Shown: one piece after another, positions 15,157 through 22,126 of the stretch
How positions within the stretch are numbered: the first letter of the stretch is position 1
How the letters are laid out: every line of letters starts with the position of its first letter
Notes under the pieces: generated by a model
Seen by the model: only the letters and a program-made list of their open reading frames with translations
What the model was told of the DNA's origin: nothing
The model's database searches: none
DNA from: an uncultured Pseudomonadota bacterium
GTDB taxonomy: Bacteria > Pseudomonadota > Gammaproteobacteria > Burkholderiales > Eutrophovitaceae
Assembly: GCA_937983055.1 (NCBI GenBank)
Contig: CALJLA010000259.1
Span: forward strand, 1 to 23,017
Length of the DNA stretch: 23,017 nucleotides
Direction: 5' to 3'
Translations under genes and position numbers: made by a program

Positions 15157-15187
15157 GCCGTCGCCCGGCGCTTGCCAAGCTTCAATA

Positions 15188-15205
15188 TTTCAACTATCGT
15201 TGAAA
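15188..15205. promoter_or_regulatory. ArsR-type operator TTTCAA-N6-TTGAAA
   Basis: Perfect 6-base arms around CTATCG, with an additional TTCAA at 15181. It ends one base before the arsR ATG. AT-rich TTCAA/TTGAA dyads are typical ArsR sites, so autorepression is likely. The site covers the place of a Shine-Dalgarno sequence, and none is visible, so arsR may be translated from a leaderless or near-leaderless message. Confidence 0.7.
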
Positions 15206-15206
15206 C

Positions 15207-15542
15207 ATGGAAGGCATGGATGCAGCCCGCGCGCTGTCGGCGCTCGGGCATGAGACGCGGCTGGCGATCTTTCGGTTGCTGGTGCAGGCGGGGCCGGGCG
15301 GTGCTGCGGCAGGCGACATCGCCCGGGCGCTGGATCTTGCGCCGAACGCACTGTCATTCCACTTGAAGGATCTGGCGCATGCCGGGCTGGTGACGGCGCG
15401 CAGCGCCGGCCGCTTCGTCATCTACAGCGCGAGCTTCGCGTCCATGAACGAACTGATCGCCTATCTGACCGAAAACTGCTGCGCCGGCGCCGGCTGCGAC
15501 GCGCCGCCCGCGGCGCGCAAACGCGCAAGGAGAACGCAATGA
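15207..15542 (+). CDS. arsR: ArsR-family repressor
   Basis: 111 residues, winged-helix repressor expected to leave its operator when As(III) binds. HTH at about 33-62 (GDIARALDLAPNALSFHLKDLAHAGLV), wing at 63-75 (TARSAGRFVIY). A C-terminal cysteine set C91, C92 and C97 (ENCCAGAGCD) is the likely trivalent-arsenic site, matching the C-terminal class of ArsR rather than the classic site in the DNA-binding helix. The start at 15207 is chosen by position after the operator; ATG at 15216 is an alternative. Its stop overlaps the arsI start (ATGA), so the genes are co-translated. Confidence 0.9.
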   Translation: MEGMDAARALSALGHETRLAIFRLLVQAGPGGAAAGDIARALDLAPNALSFHLKDLAHAGLVTARSAGRFVIYSASFASMNELIAYLTENCCAGAGCDAPPAARKRARRTQ

Positions 15543-16009
15543 AGCGCCTGCATGTGCATGTGGCGGTGGCGGAACTCGACGCGAGCATCGCTTTTTACTC
15601 GAAGCTTTTCGGCGCGCAGCCGACGGTAGTGCAACCGGACTACGCAAAGTGGATGCTCGACGATCCGCGGGTGAACTTCGCCATCTCGGCCCGCGGCATC
15701 GCGCCCGGCCTCGACCATCTCGGCATCCAGACCGAGTCCGGCGCCGAACTCGACGACCTGCGCAGCCGGCTCAACGCGGCCGGTGCCCGCCTGGTGTCCG
15801 AGGCGGGCGCCGCCTGCTGTTACGCCCGCTCCGACAAGCATTGGGTGATCGATCCCCAGGGCCTGGCGTGGGAAGCGTTCCATACCCTCGAGGCGATTCC
15901 GACGTTCGGTGCCGCCCGCGCCGCTGTGGCGGATCGCGCCGGCTGCGGCGCCGGGTCGTCTGCAGTTTCCGCGCCCCTGCCGTCGGCCGCTGCACGCAGC
16001 TGCTGCTGA
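15539..16009 (+). CDS. arsI: ArsI/CadI-family metalloenzyme (C-As lyase-like)
   Basis: 156 residues, vicinal-oxygen-chelate (glyoxalase) fold. ArsI cleaves the carbon-arsenic bond of trivalent methylarsenicals and aromatic arsenicals using Fe(II) and oxygen. Expected iron ligands are H5, H60 and E112 (LHVHVAV, GLDHLGIQ, WEAFHT), and the paired cysteines C93-C94 (AACCYARSDK) that bind the arsenical are present. The family C-terminus is extended and Cys-containing (GCG, ending SCC). AAGGAG lies upstream of the ATG, which overlaps the arsR stop by 4 bases. Assignment to organoarsenical lyase over cadmium-induced relatives is supported by the neighbouring arsR and arsC. Confidence 0.88.
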   Translation: MKRLHVHVAVAELDASIAFYSKLFGAQPTVVQPDYAKWMLDDPRVNFAISARGIAPGLDHLGIQTESGAELDDLRSRLNAAGARLVSEAGAACCYARSDKHWVIDPQGLAWEAFHTLEAIPTFGAARAAVADRAGCGAGSSAVSAPLPSAAARSCC

Positions 16010-16018
16010 GGCTGGGGC

Positions 16019-16516
16019 GTGAGCGAGCGCGCCTACAACGTGCTCTTTCTCTGCACCGGCAACTCGGCGCGCAGCATCATCGCCGAGTCGCTGCTCAGGC
16101 AGATGGGCAAGGGGCGCTTTCGCGCATTCAGCGCCGGCAGCCATCCAACCGGCGCGGTCAACCCGCTGGTGCTGGAGTATCTGGCGTCGCAGCGCCTGCC
16201 GGTGGACGGTGCGCACAGCAAGGCCTGGGATGAATTCGCCGCGCCCGGCGCGCCGCCGCTCGATTTCGTCATTACCGTGTGCGACCAGGCGGCGGGCGAA
16301 GTCTGCCCGGTCTGGCCCGGGCAACCGGTGTCCGCGCACTGGGGCGTCGAGGACCCCGCGCGCTGGATGAGCGAGCCCGACAGGGCGCGCAGGGTCGTTC
16401 GCGAGGTGTTCATGGTGCTGCAGAAGCGCATCGGGCTGCTGCTCGCCCTGCCGATCGAAAAGCTCGACCGGCTTTCGCTGCAGGCGGCCGCGCGCGAAAT
16501 CGGCAGCCGCGCCTGA
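16019..16516 (+). CDS. arsC: Arsenate reductase, low-molecular-weight phosphatase type
   Basis: 165 residues. It reduces As(V) to As(III). The P-loop LCTGNSARS contains C12 and R18 (CX5R), and C88 (TVCDQA) and C96 (EVCPVWPG) are placed to form the redox relay seen in this class, with thioredoxin or glutaredoxin as reductant. The start is GTG at 16019, 9 bases after the arsI stop. Expected to operate with an As(III) exporter, but none is present in the window. MsrA follows 77 bases later and could be read from the same transcript. Confidence 0.92.
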   Translation: MSERAYNVLFLCTGNSARSIIAESLLRQMGKGRFRAFSAGSHPTGAVNPLVLEYLASQRLPVDGAHSKAWDEFAAPGAPPLDFVITVCDQAAGEVCPVWPGQPVSAHWGVEDPARWMSEPDRARRVVREVFMVLQKRIGLLLALPIEKLDRLSLQAAAREIGSRA

Positions 16517-16593
16517 TCGCGCGGCGGTGTGCGCGGCAACGTTTCCGCGCGCTTCCTGTCGGACGTACACTTCATGGCAAGGAGGGCTGAGCG

Positions 16594-17139
16594 ATGGCGC
16601 AGCGCGAGACGGCGATCCTGGCGGGCGGATGCTTCTGGTGTCTCGAGGCGGTATACGACCGTCTCGAAGGCGTGGACAGCGTGGAGTCCGGCTACATGGG
16701 CGGCGACATGCCCAACCCGACCTACGAGCGGGTGTGCGACGGCGACACCGGCCATGCCGAAGTGGTGCGGGTGACCTTCGACCCGACGATCATCAGCTAT
16801 CGCGAACTGCTGGAGGTGTTCTTCAGCATCCATGACCCGACCACGCTGAACCGCCAGGGCAATGATGTCGGCACGCAATACCGCTCCGCCATCTTCTATC
16901 ACTCGGCGCAGCAGATGGCCGAGGCCGAGAAGCTCATTCGCGAGCTCACCGCAGAGCGGGCTTTTCCCGATCCGATCGTCACCGAGGTGGTGCCCGCCGG
17001 CGATTTCTACGTCGCCGAGGGCTACCATCAGGAATACTTCGCCAACAATCCAAATCAGCCTTACTGCCGCTTCGTAGTCGAGCCCAAGGTTGCCAAGTTC
17101 AGGCAGAAATGGGCCAAGCGGCTGAAGAAAAGCGCCTGA
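16594..17139 (+). CDS. msrA: Peptide methionine-S-sulfoxide reductase
   Basis: 181 residues. It reduces methionine-S-sulfoxide in proteins. The signature GGCFWCLEA carries the catalytic C13 and C16; the conserved GYMGG and TGHAEVVRV segments and a third Cys at 158 (QPYCRF) follow, the last a possible resolving residue. Start has AAGGAGGG about 7 bases upstream. A short non-coding gap separates it from arsC. Whether it is under ArsR control is not evident; oxidative damage repair would fit arsenic stress. Confidence 0.95.
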   Translation: MAQRETAILAGGCFWCLEAVYDRLEGVDSVESGYMGGDMPNPTYERVCDGDTGHAEVVRVTFDPTIISYRELLEVFFSIHDPTTLNRQGNDVGTQYRSAIFYHSAQQMAEAEKLIRELTAERAFPDPIVTEVVPAGDFYVAEGYHQEYFANNPNQPYCRFVVEPKVAKFRQKWAKRLKKSA

Positions 17140-17163
17140 AAGGCTGCTCTAGGAGTACAAGGT

Positions 17164-17616
17164 TCAACTCAGGCTGGAATACAGGCGGTCCGGCAGGCGC
17201 GCGCGGATGTCGGCGGCATCGAGCTTGACCAGGTGCTTGTCGAGCGTGAGCTCCACCACGCGGCGGGTTTCGGTGCTGAGCGCGTCGCGCAGCAGGCCGA
17301 GAAAGTCCGGCGGAGCCACCAGCACCAGATGCTTGAGTTCGCCGCGCGCGTGCGCGGCATCCAGGCGCACGGCGAGAGTCTTAGCGAACACGCGTGCCTC
17401 GTGTGCCTTGGGGTCGACCTCGCGCTCCATTGCATGCCGGCCCTGCCCGCCGCTGTCGAATGCGCGGCCGGGAAGGTCGGTGGTCAGATCGCGCACATGG
17501 GCGCGGCCTGCCGGGTGCTCGACGGTGTCGATCTCGCTTATGGCGCCAGTCGGGCTGTCGGTACCGAATAGCCGCGCCTTGCTGCTATCGGCAACCAGAA
17601 TCCAGGTACTGGGCAT
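17164..17616 (-). CDS. Host-attachment family protein
   Basis: 150 residues. It belongs to the family annotated as proteins required for attachment to host cells, eRF1-like fold in distant relatives; the cellular role is not established. Visible family features: the N-terminal strand TWILVADSSKARLF, the basic/Gly-rich GRAFDSGGQGRHAME, and VFAKTLAVRLDAAHARGELKHLVLVAPPDFLGLL. No signal peptide, so likely cytoplasmic. The start at 17616 has a weak GGGGA upstream. Convergent with msrA and divergent from the gspE-like gene, with a 293-base gap in which I see no gene or clear promoter. Confidence 0.8.
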   Translation of the reverse strand: MPSTWILVADSSKARLFGTDSPTGAISEIDTVEHPAGRAHVRDLTTDLPGRAFDSGGQGRHAMEREVDPKAHEARVFAKTLAVRLDAAHARGELKHLVLVAPPDFLGLLRDALSTETRRVVELTLDKHLVKLDAADIRARLPDRLYSSLS

Positions 17617-17909
17617 AGAGTCCCCCTATAGCAAAAGCAGTGTTTTCGGCATATGAAAGTTCGGGTGCTCCGCTCGTCCGCGCCTCGGGGGCCGAATACC
17701 CCGCACAGTCAGCAAAAGAACATAGAATTCCAGAAGTCGATCAGGCAAACGGCCCTGCTTTTCCGAGACTGCTCTAGACTCTTGCCCCATGCAAATTCCG
17801 GGCTGCAGCTCAGGTAACGTCCATCTCGACTCATACTCCCGGCCGGTATCTGCGGCGACCAGGTCTCGACGACATGAATATTGATTCCCGAAAAGCGAGC
17901 AGTTGAATA

Positions 17910-20291
17910 ATGCCTGCCGATGAAAAATTTTCCTGGCCGACACCGCCTTACTTCGAATACGCGTCGTCACAGGATGCAATGCTGCCGTGCAGCTGTTTGG
18001 TGCAGGGGAGCGATGGTCAGGAGCATTCTGGCCGGCTGATGCATATCGATACCGTCGCGCAGCAGATCGAACTGGAGACGGCGCAGGAAGCATCCAAGAT
18101 ACTGAATTTTTCCGCGTTCCGTAAGCTGCAGTTGCTTCACCCTGTGCGTCTGGTGGCGCGAGAAATGGCTGGGCTGCAGACCCGCGAGGAAACAACTGCT
18201 ATCGACAGTCAGGCGATACGAATTCAGATGCGGGGCGGCGACTCTTTCGAGGCGCAGACCCGCGGCTTTCAAATCGAGCGCTTTGGCATCTTCTGCTACC
18301 TCGTCGTCGACAACGAACATGTGTTACGGACGTTCTTTCCAGCAAGTGCATACGAAAAATACACGATCGGTCCTTCACTCGGAGAGCTCATAGCGAACCA
18401 GGCGACGGACACGGTCGATTTCGTAAAAGCCGGCCTGCAGCTGCAGAAGCATCTTCGAACGCAGCGAATCGGCGATTATCTGACCTCGAGCCAGATAATT
18501 TCTCGCGAACTACTTGAGCAGGTACTTAACGACCGGGAAACGTCGACTCCGGAGACCTTGCTCGGGCAGACCCTCTTGAAGGAAAACCTGATCACCGAGG
18601 CCGAGCTGGACGCTGCAGTCAAGCTTCAGCAGCGCGATCGCAAGCTTCCCCTGGGCGAATTGCTCGTGCAAATGGGGGTGATTGATCGCGGTACCGTCAA
18701 CCGGCTGCTTGTTCGCAAGCTCGGCATACCGTTCGTTGACCCGACGCGCATTGCGATCGACCCCGAAGTGATCAATCTTGTCGAGCGACGGCTAGCCGAA
18801 AAGCATCACGTGATGCCGCTGTTCAGAAATCGAGACGAGATCGTTGTCGCAATGGAAAACCCTACGGATCCTGATCCGCCACACGAACTGCGCTTCTATA
18901 CGAAGCTTCGCGTCGTCCCGGTGATGGCCGACCGTCAGAGCATCGATGCTGCAATTCGACTCCATTATGGCCATCTGGAGAAGTCCCGCAGCGTCAAGGC
19001 CCTGGCTTCCGCATTGCCTGACAGTGCACTGGATGCTGCGGCCGAGCCCGTCGTCACCGAATCGGACAATGCCCTTGTCAAGCTGGTGAACCAGATAATC
19101 CTTGATGCCCGGGAACGCAAAGCGTCGGACATTCATATCGAGTGCTACGCAGGATCGCAAGACAGCCGCGTTCTGTATCGGCAGGATGGCGAACTGGAAC
19201 CGTATGTCGATATACCGTCGCGTTTCAGGAACGCTTTGGTATCTCGCATCAAGATCATGTCCAGTTTGGACATTTCCGAACGCCGGAAGCCGCAGGACGG
19301 AAAGATCCGGTTCGAGATCAAGGGAGAACCGCCGCTTGAGCTGCGTGTGGCAATCATGCCGACAACCGGCGGACTGGAAGATGTCGTCATGCGCGTGCTG
19401 ACGTCGGTCAAGCCGATGCCGATCGACAGGATTGGTCTTCGCGACACCGTTCTAGAACAGGTAAAGCGGGTGGCCGCGCTGCCGTACGGCCTGTTCCTGA
19501 TCTGCGGACCCACAGGCTCGGGCAAGACAACCACGCTGCATTCGGTGCTGAGTGCGATCAACACCGGCCGCAAGAAGATCTGGACCGCCGAAGACCCGAT
19601 CGAAATCACCCAGGCGGGCCTACGCCAGGTGCAGGTCAACGCGCGCATTGGGCTCACTTTCTCGGCGGCGCTGCGCGCCTTTCTGCGGCTCGACCCCGAC
19701 GTGATCATGGTGGGCGAGATGCGCGACGCGGAAACCGCGCGCACCGGCATCGAGGCCTCGCTCACCGGGCACCTGGTGCTGTCGACGCTGCATACCAATA
19801 GCGCGCCCGAGGCGGTGACGCGCCTGCTGGATTTCGGTCTCGATCCGTTCAACTTCGCCGACGGCCTGCTCGCGGTGTTGGCTCAGCGCCTGGTGCGCCG
19901 GCTGTGCACTCACTGCCGCAAGTCCGTGGTGATGGAAGATGCCGACGTCGACGAACTGGTCAGCGAGTACTGCGCGTTTCCCGGCATCGGCCGCGACGTC
20001 GCGCGCAAGATGCTTCTGCAGCGCTACGGCGACAAGCGCGGCCAGCTTACCCGCTGTGAGGCGGTGGGCTGCGAGCAGTGCGGCGGCCGCGGCTACCAGG
20101 GGCGGCTCGGCATTCACGAAATGCTGGTCAACTCGCGTACCATCAAGCGCCTGATCCAGGGCCGGGCGAGCGTGGAAGAGATGCAGACCGCGGCGCTCGT
20201 CGAAGGCATGCTCACCCTGAAGCAGGACGGCATCGAGAAAGTGCTGCAGGGACTGACCGATCTCGAGCAGGTGCGATCGGCGGCATTCTGA
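17910..20291 (+). CDS. GspE/PilB-family secretion or pilus ATPase with extended N-terminus
   Basis: 793 residues. The C-terminal two-thirds is a complete assembly ATPase: Walker A GPTGSGKT (533-540), Asp box AEDPIE (560-565), Walker B DPDVIMVGEMRD (595-606), His box TGHLVLSTLHTN, and the tetracysteine zinc motif C666-C669/C721-C724. Residues about 185-350 are GspE/MshE-type N-terminal helical modules (RIGDYLTSSQIISRELLEQVL, LGQTLLKENLITEAELDAAV, LGELLVQMGVIDRGTVNRLL); MshE relatives bind cyclic-di-GMP there, untested here. The first 180 residues match no family I recognise. No pilin, PilC or PilT-like gene is nearby, so its machine is encoded elsewhere. The ATG has no good Shine-Dalgarno; the start is the least certain part. 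GC rises sharply after about 19500. Confidence 0.88.
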   Translation: MPADEKFSWPTPPYFEYASSQDAMLPCSCLVQGSDGQEHSGRLMHIDTVAQQIELETAQEASKILNFSAFRKLQLLHPVRLVAREMAGLQTREETTAIDSQAIRIQMRGGDSFEAQTRGFQIERFGIFCYLVVDNEHVLRTFFPASAYEKYTIGPSLGELIANQATDTVDFVKAGLQLQKHLRTQRIGDYLTSSQIISRELLEQVLNDRETSTPETLLGQTLLKENLITEAELDAAVKLQQRDRKLPLGELLVQMGVIDRGTVNRLLVRKLGIPFVDPTRIAIDPEVINLVERRLAEKHHVMPLFRNRDEIVVAMENPTDPDPPHELRFYTKLRVVPVMADRQSIDAAIRLHYGHLEKSRSVKALASALPDSALDAAAEPVVTESDNALVKLVNQIILDARERKASDIHIECYAGSQDSRVLYRQDGELEPYVDIPSRFRNALVSRIKIMSSLDISERRKPQDGKIRFEIKGEPPLELRVAIMPTTGGLEDVVMRVLTSVKPMPIDRIGLRDTVLEQVKRVAALPYGLFLICGPTGSGKTTTLHSVLSAINTGRKKIWTAEDPIEITQAGLRQVQVNARIGLTFSAALRAFLRLDPDVIMVGEMRDAETARTGIEASLTGHLVLSTLHTNSAPEAVTRLLDFGLDPFNFADGLLAVLAQRLVRRLCTHCRKSVVMEDADVDELVSEYCAFPGIGRDVARKMLLQRYGDKRGQLTRCEAVGCEQCGGRGYQGRLGIHEMLVNSRTIKRLIQGRASVEEMQTAALVEGMLTLKQDGIEKVLQGLTDLEQVRSAAF

Positions 20292-20319
20292 GGCCGGCCG
20301 CGGGCCGGAGGAGGCAACC

Positions 20320-21237
20320 ATGAACAGCGTCAAGGCGGTGGTGATCGATGGCGGTGCGATGTCGCGCTACGCGGAGCGCGCGCGCTACATCTGCAACGAA
20401 AACGGTTTCGATTTTGCCTGCCCGCCTGTGCCAGCACGGCAGTTTCTGGCGGAGCGCGCACGCGCCTGCGACGGCGCGTCGGGCACCGGCGCGATCGAGC
20501 TGGACGCGTCCGACGCGCTGTCCACTGCCTGGCCAGCGACCACGCCGACGCTGCTGTGCCGGTATCTCAAGATTCGCGCCGGCGACACCCTGCAGGCGTC
20601 GCGCAACGCGAGCGGCGAAGTGCTCTACGTCATGCACGGACAGGGCGAGAGCGCCGGCGGCGGTGACTCGATTGCCTGGGCCGCGGGCGACGTGTTCTGC
20701 CTGCCGGGCGGCGTGCATGCGGCGCATCGGGCGCAGACCGAAGCCTTGCTGTTTTCGGTGACCGACGAGCCGCTGCTTAGCTTTGCCGGATTGCGCGCAC
20801 CGGCACCCGGCCAGGGCGCGGTGGAAGCGGTGCTGTGGCCGGCGGCCGAGATCGAGCGCCGGTTCGCTGCGGTGTGGAGCCGGCCGATCACCGGGCGCAC
20901 CACCGGTGCCGCCGTGCAGTTTTCCACTCGTCTCACCATGCCGAGCTTCGCGACTACGCCGTTTCTCAACGTGTCGATCAACACGCTCGCCGCGGGTTGC
21001 GACCAGCGCCCGCACCGCCACAACGGCGTCGCGGTGACGCTGGCGATCGAGGGCGAGGGCGTGCATTCGGTGATCAGCGGGGAGCGCGTCGACTGGGTCA
21101 CCGGCGCCGCCCAGATCACGCCCGCCACCGCGCTGCATTCGCACCACAACCGGGGTCCCCGGCGCATGCGCTCGCTGGTGATCCAGGACGAGGGCCTGCA
21201 CCTCTACACCCGCACGCCCGGCTTCAGCTTCGACTGA
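20320..21237 (+). CDS. Double-cupin protein
   Basis: 305 residues, two cupin barrels. The C-terminal barrel carries metal-type histidines, H232 and H234 in RPHRHNGVAVTLAIEG and H273/H275 in ALHSHHN. The N-terminal barrel (about 75-150, VLYVMHGQGES, AAGDVFCLPGG) lacks the paired His motif and is probably structural. The layout resembles gentisate 1,2-dioxygenase-like bicupins, but the substrate is not assignable. GGAGGAGG is 6 bases before the ATG. It follows the ATPase gene by 28 bases, so transcription from that promoter is possible, without any obvious functional link. Confidence 0.75.
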   Translation: MNSVKAVVIDGGAMSRYAERARYICNENGFDFACPPVPARQFLAERARACDGASGTGAIELDASDALSTAWPATTPTLLCRYLKIRAGDTLQASRNASGEVLYVMHGQGESAGGGDSIAWAAGDVFCLPGGVHAAHRAQTEALLFSVTDEPLLSFAGLRAPAPGQGAVEAVLWPAAEIERRFAAVWSRPITGRTTGAAVQFSTRLTMPSFATTPFLNVSINTLAAGCDQRPHRHNGVAVTLAIEGEGVHSVISGERVDWVTGAAQITPATALHSHHNRGPRRMRSLVIQDEGLHLYTRTPGFSFD

Positions 21238-21256
21238 CGCCGGCGCTTGCCGGGAA

Positions 21257-21282
21257 AACGGGCACCGGCGCCGGTGCCCGTT
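21257..21282 (-). terminator. 26-bp perfect palindrome between convergent genes
   Basis: AACGGGCACCGGC followed directly by its reverse complement, in the 69 bases between the cupin stop and the peroxiredoxin stop. On the minus strand the stem is followed by TTTTCCC, so it most likely terminates the peroxiredoxin transcript and perhaps both. Confidence 0.65.
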
Positions 21283-21306
21283 GCCTGCCGCGATCGCTGC
21301 GCGCGG

Positions 21307-21963
21307 TTACTTCGGCTGCGGCACGATGCGCAGGTAGGGCTTCATCGCCCGCCAGCCGCCCGGAAACTGCTTCTTCGCCTCGTCGTCGGACACCGCGGGG
21401 ACGATGATGACGTCCTCACCCTGCTTCCAGTTCACCGGCGTGGCCACCTTGTGCTTCGCGGTGAGCTGCATCGAATCCAACACGCGCAGCACCTCGTCGA
21501 AATTGCGCCCGGTGCTCATCGGATAGGTCAGGATCAGCTTGACCTTCTTGTCGGGGCCGACGATGAACACCGAGCGGATGGTGGCGTTGTCCGCCGCGGT
21601 GCGCTGCGGGCTGCCGCTCGCGTTCGGGTGGATCATGTCGTAGAGCTTGGCCACCTTCAGGTCGGAATCGCCGATCATCGGGTAGTTGGGGCCGAAGCCC
21701 TGCGTTTCCTCGATGTCTTTCGACCATTTCGCGTGATTGTCCACCGGGTCGATCGACAGGCCGATGATCTTGGTGTTGCGCTTGTCGAACTCCGGCTTCA
21801 GCTTCGCCATGTAGCCGAGCTCGGTGGTGCAGACCGGCGTGAAATCCTTCGGGTGCGAGAACAGGATCGCCCAGCTGTTGCCGATCCATTCATGAAAGCG
21901 GATGGTTCCCTGGGTGGTTTCGGCCGTGAAGTCTGGTGCTTCGTCGCCTATGCGTAGTGACAT
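21307..21963 (-). CDS. 1-Cys peroxiredoxin (Prx6/AhpC-TSA type)
   Basis: 218 residues. It reduces hydrogen peroxide and organic peroxides in the cytoplasm. The peroxidatic motif FTPVCTTEL contains C45, with T42 and R130 completing the active site; there is no other Cys, so it is the 1-Cys type needing an external thiol. The C-terminal extension (WKQGEDVIIVPAVSDDEAKKQFPGG) is typical of the Prx6 group. Start at 21963 (MSLRIG) is chosen since GAGGAG lies upstream; an upstream in-frame ATG at 22014 adds 17 residues without such support. Confidence 0.93.
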   Translation of the reverse strand: MSLRIGDEAPDFTAETTQGTIRFHEWIGNSWAILFSHPKDFTPVCTTELGYMAKLKPEFDKRNTKIIGLSIDPVDNHAKWSKDIEETQGFGPNYPMIGDSDLKVAKLYDMIHPNASGSPQRTAADNATIRSVFIVGPDKKVKLILTYPMSTGRNFDEVLRVLDSMQLTAKHKVATPVNWKQGEDVIIVPAVSDDEAKKQFPGGWRAMKPYLRIVPQPK

Positions 21964-22104
21964 GATGTGGGTCTCCTCAAAGGGCACCGGGGTCGTGGGC
22001 GCCGCGGCGGACATGACCCGGTTGTCGGTGTGGTCAGGCCGCCGCCGGCTGCCGGTGCATTCAGGACATTGTAGTGCCGCGCGCTGCGCGCCGTCAGCAC
22101 TGTC

Positions 22105-22124
22105 GCGGCATGAGCTAATGCCGC
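22105..22124 (-). terminator. Stem-loop after the alkaline phosphatase gene
   Basis: GCGGCAT pairs with ATGCCGC around a 6-base loop, 2 bases past the phosphatase stop. No T-run follows, so it may be a weak terminator or a 3'-end protecting hairpin. Confidence 0.4.
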
Positions 22125-22126
22125 CT

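Noticed and set aside
17626..18195. 189-codon minus-strand frame across the gspE upstream gap
   Set aside because: It overlaps the start of the gspE-like gene antisense, and its sequence has no recognisable features or ribosome site.
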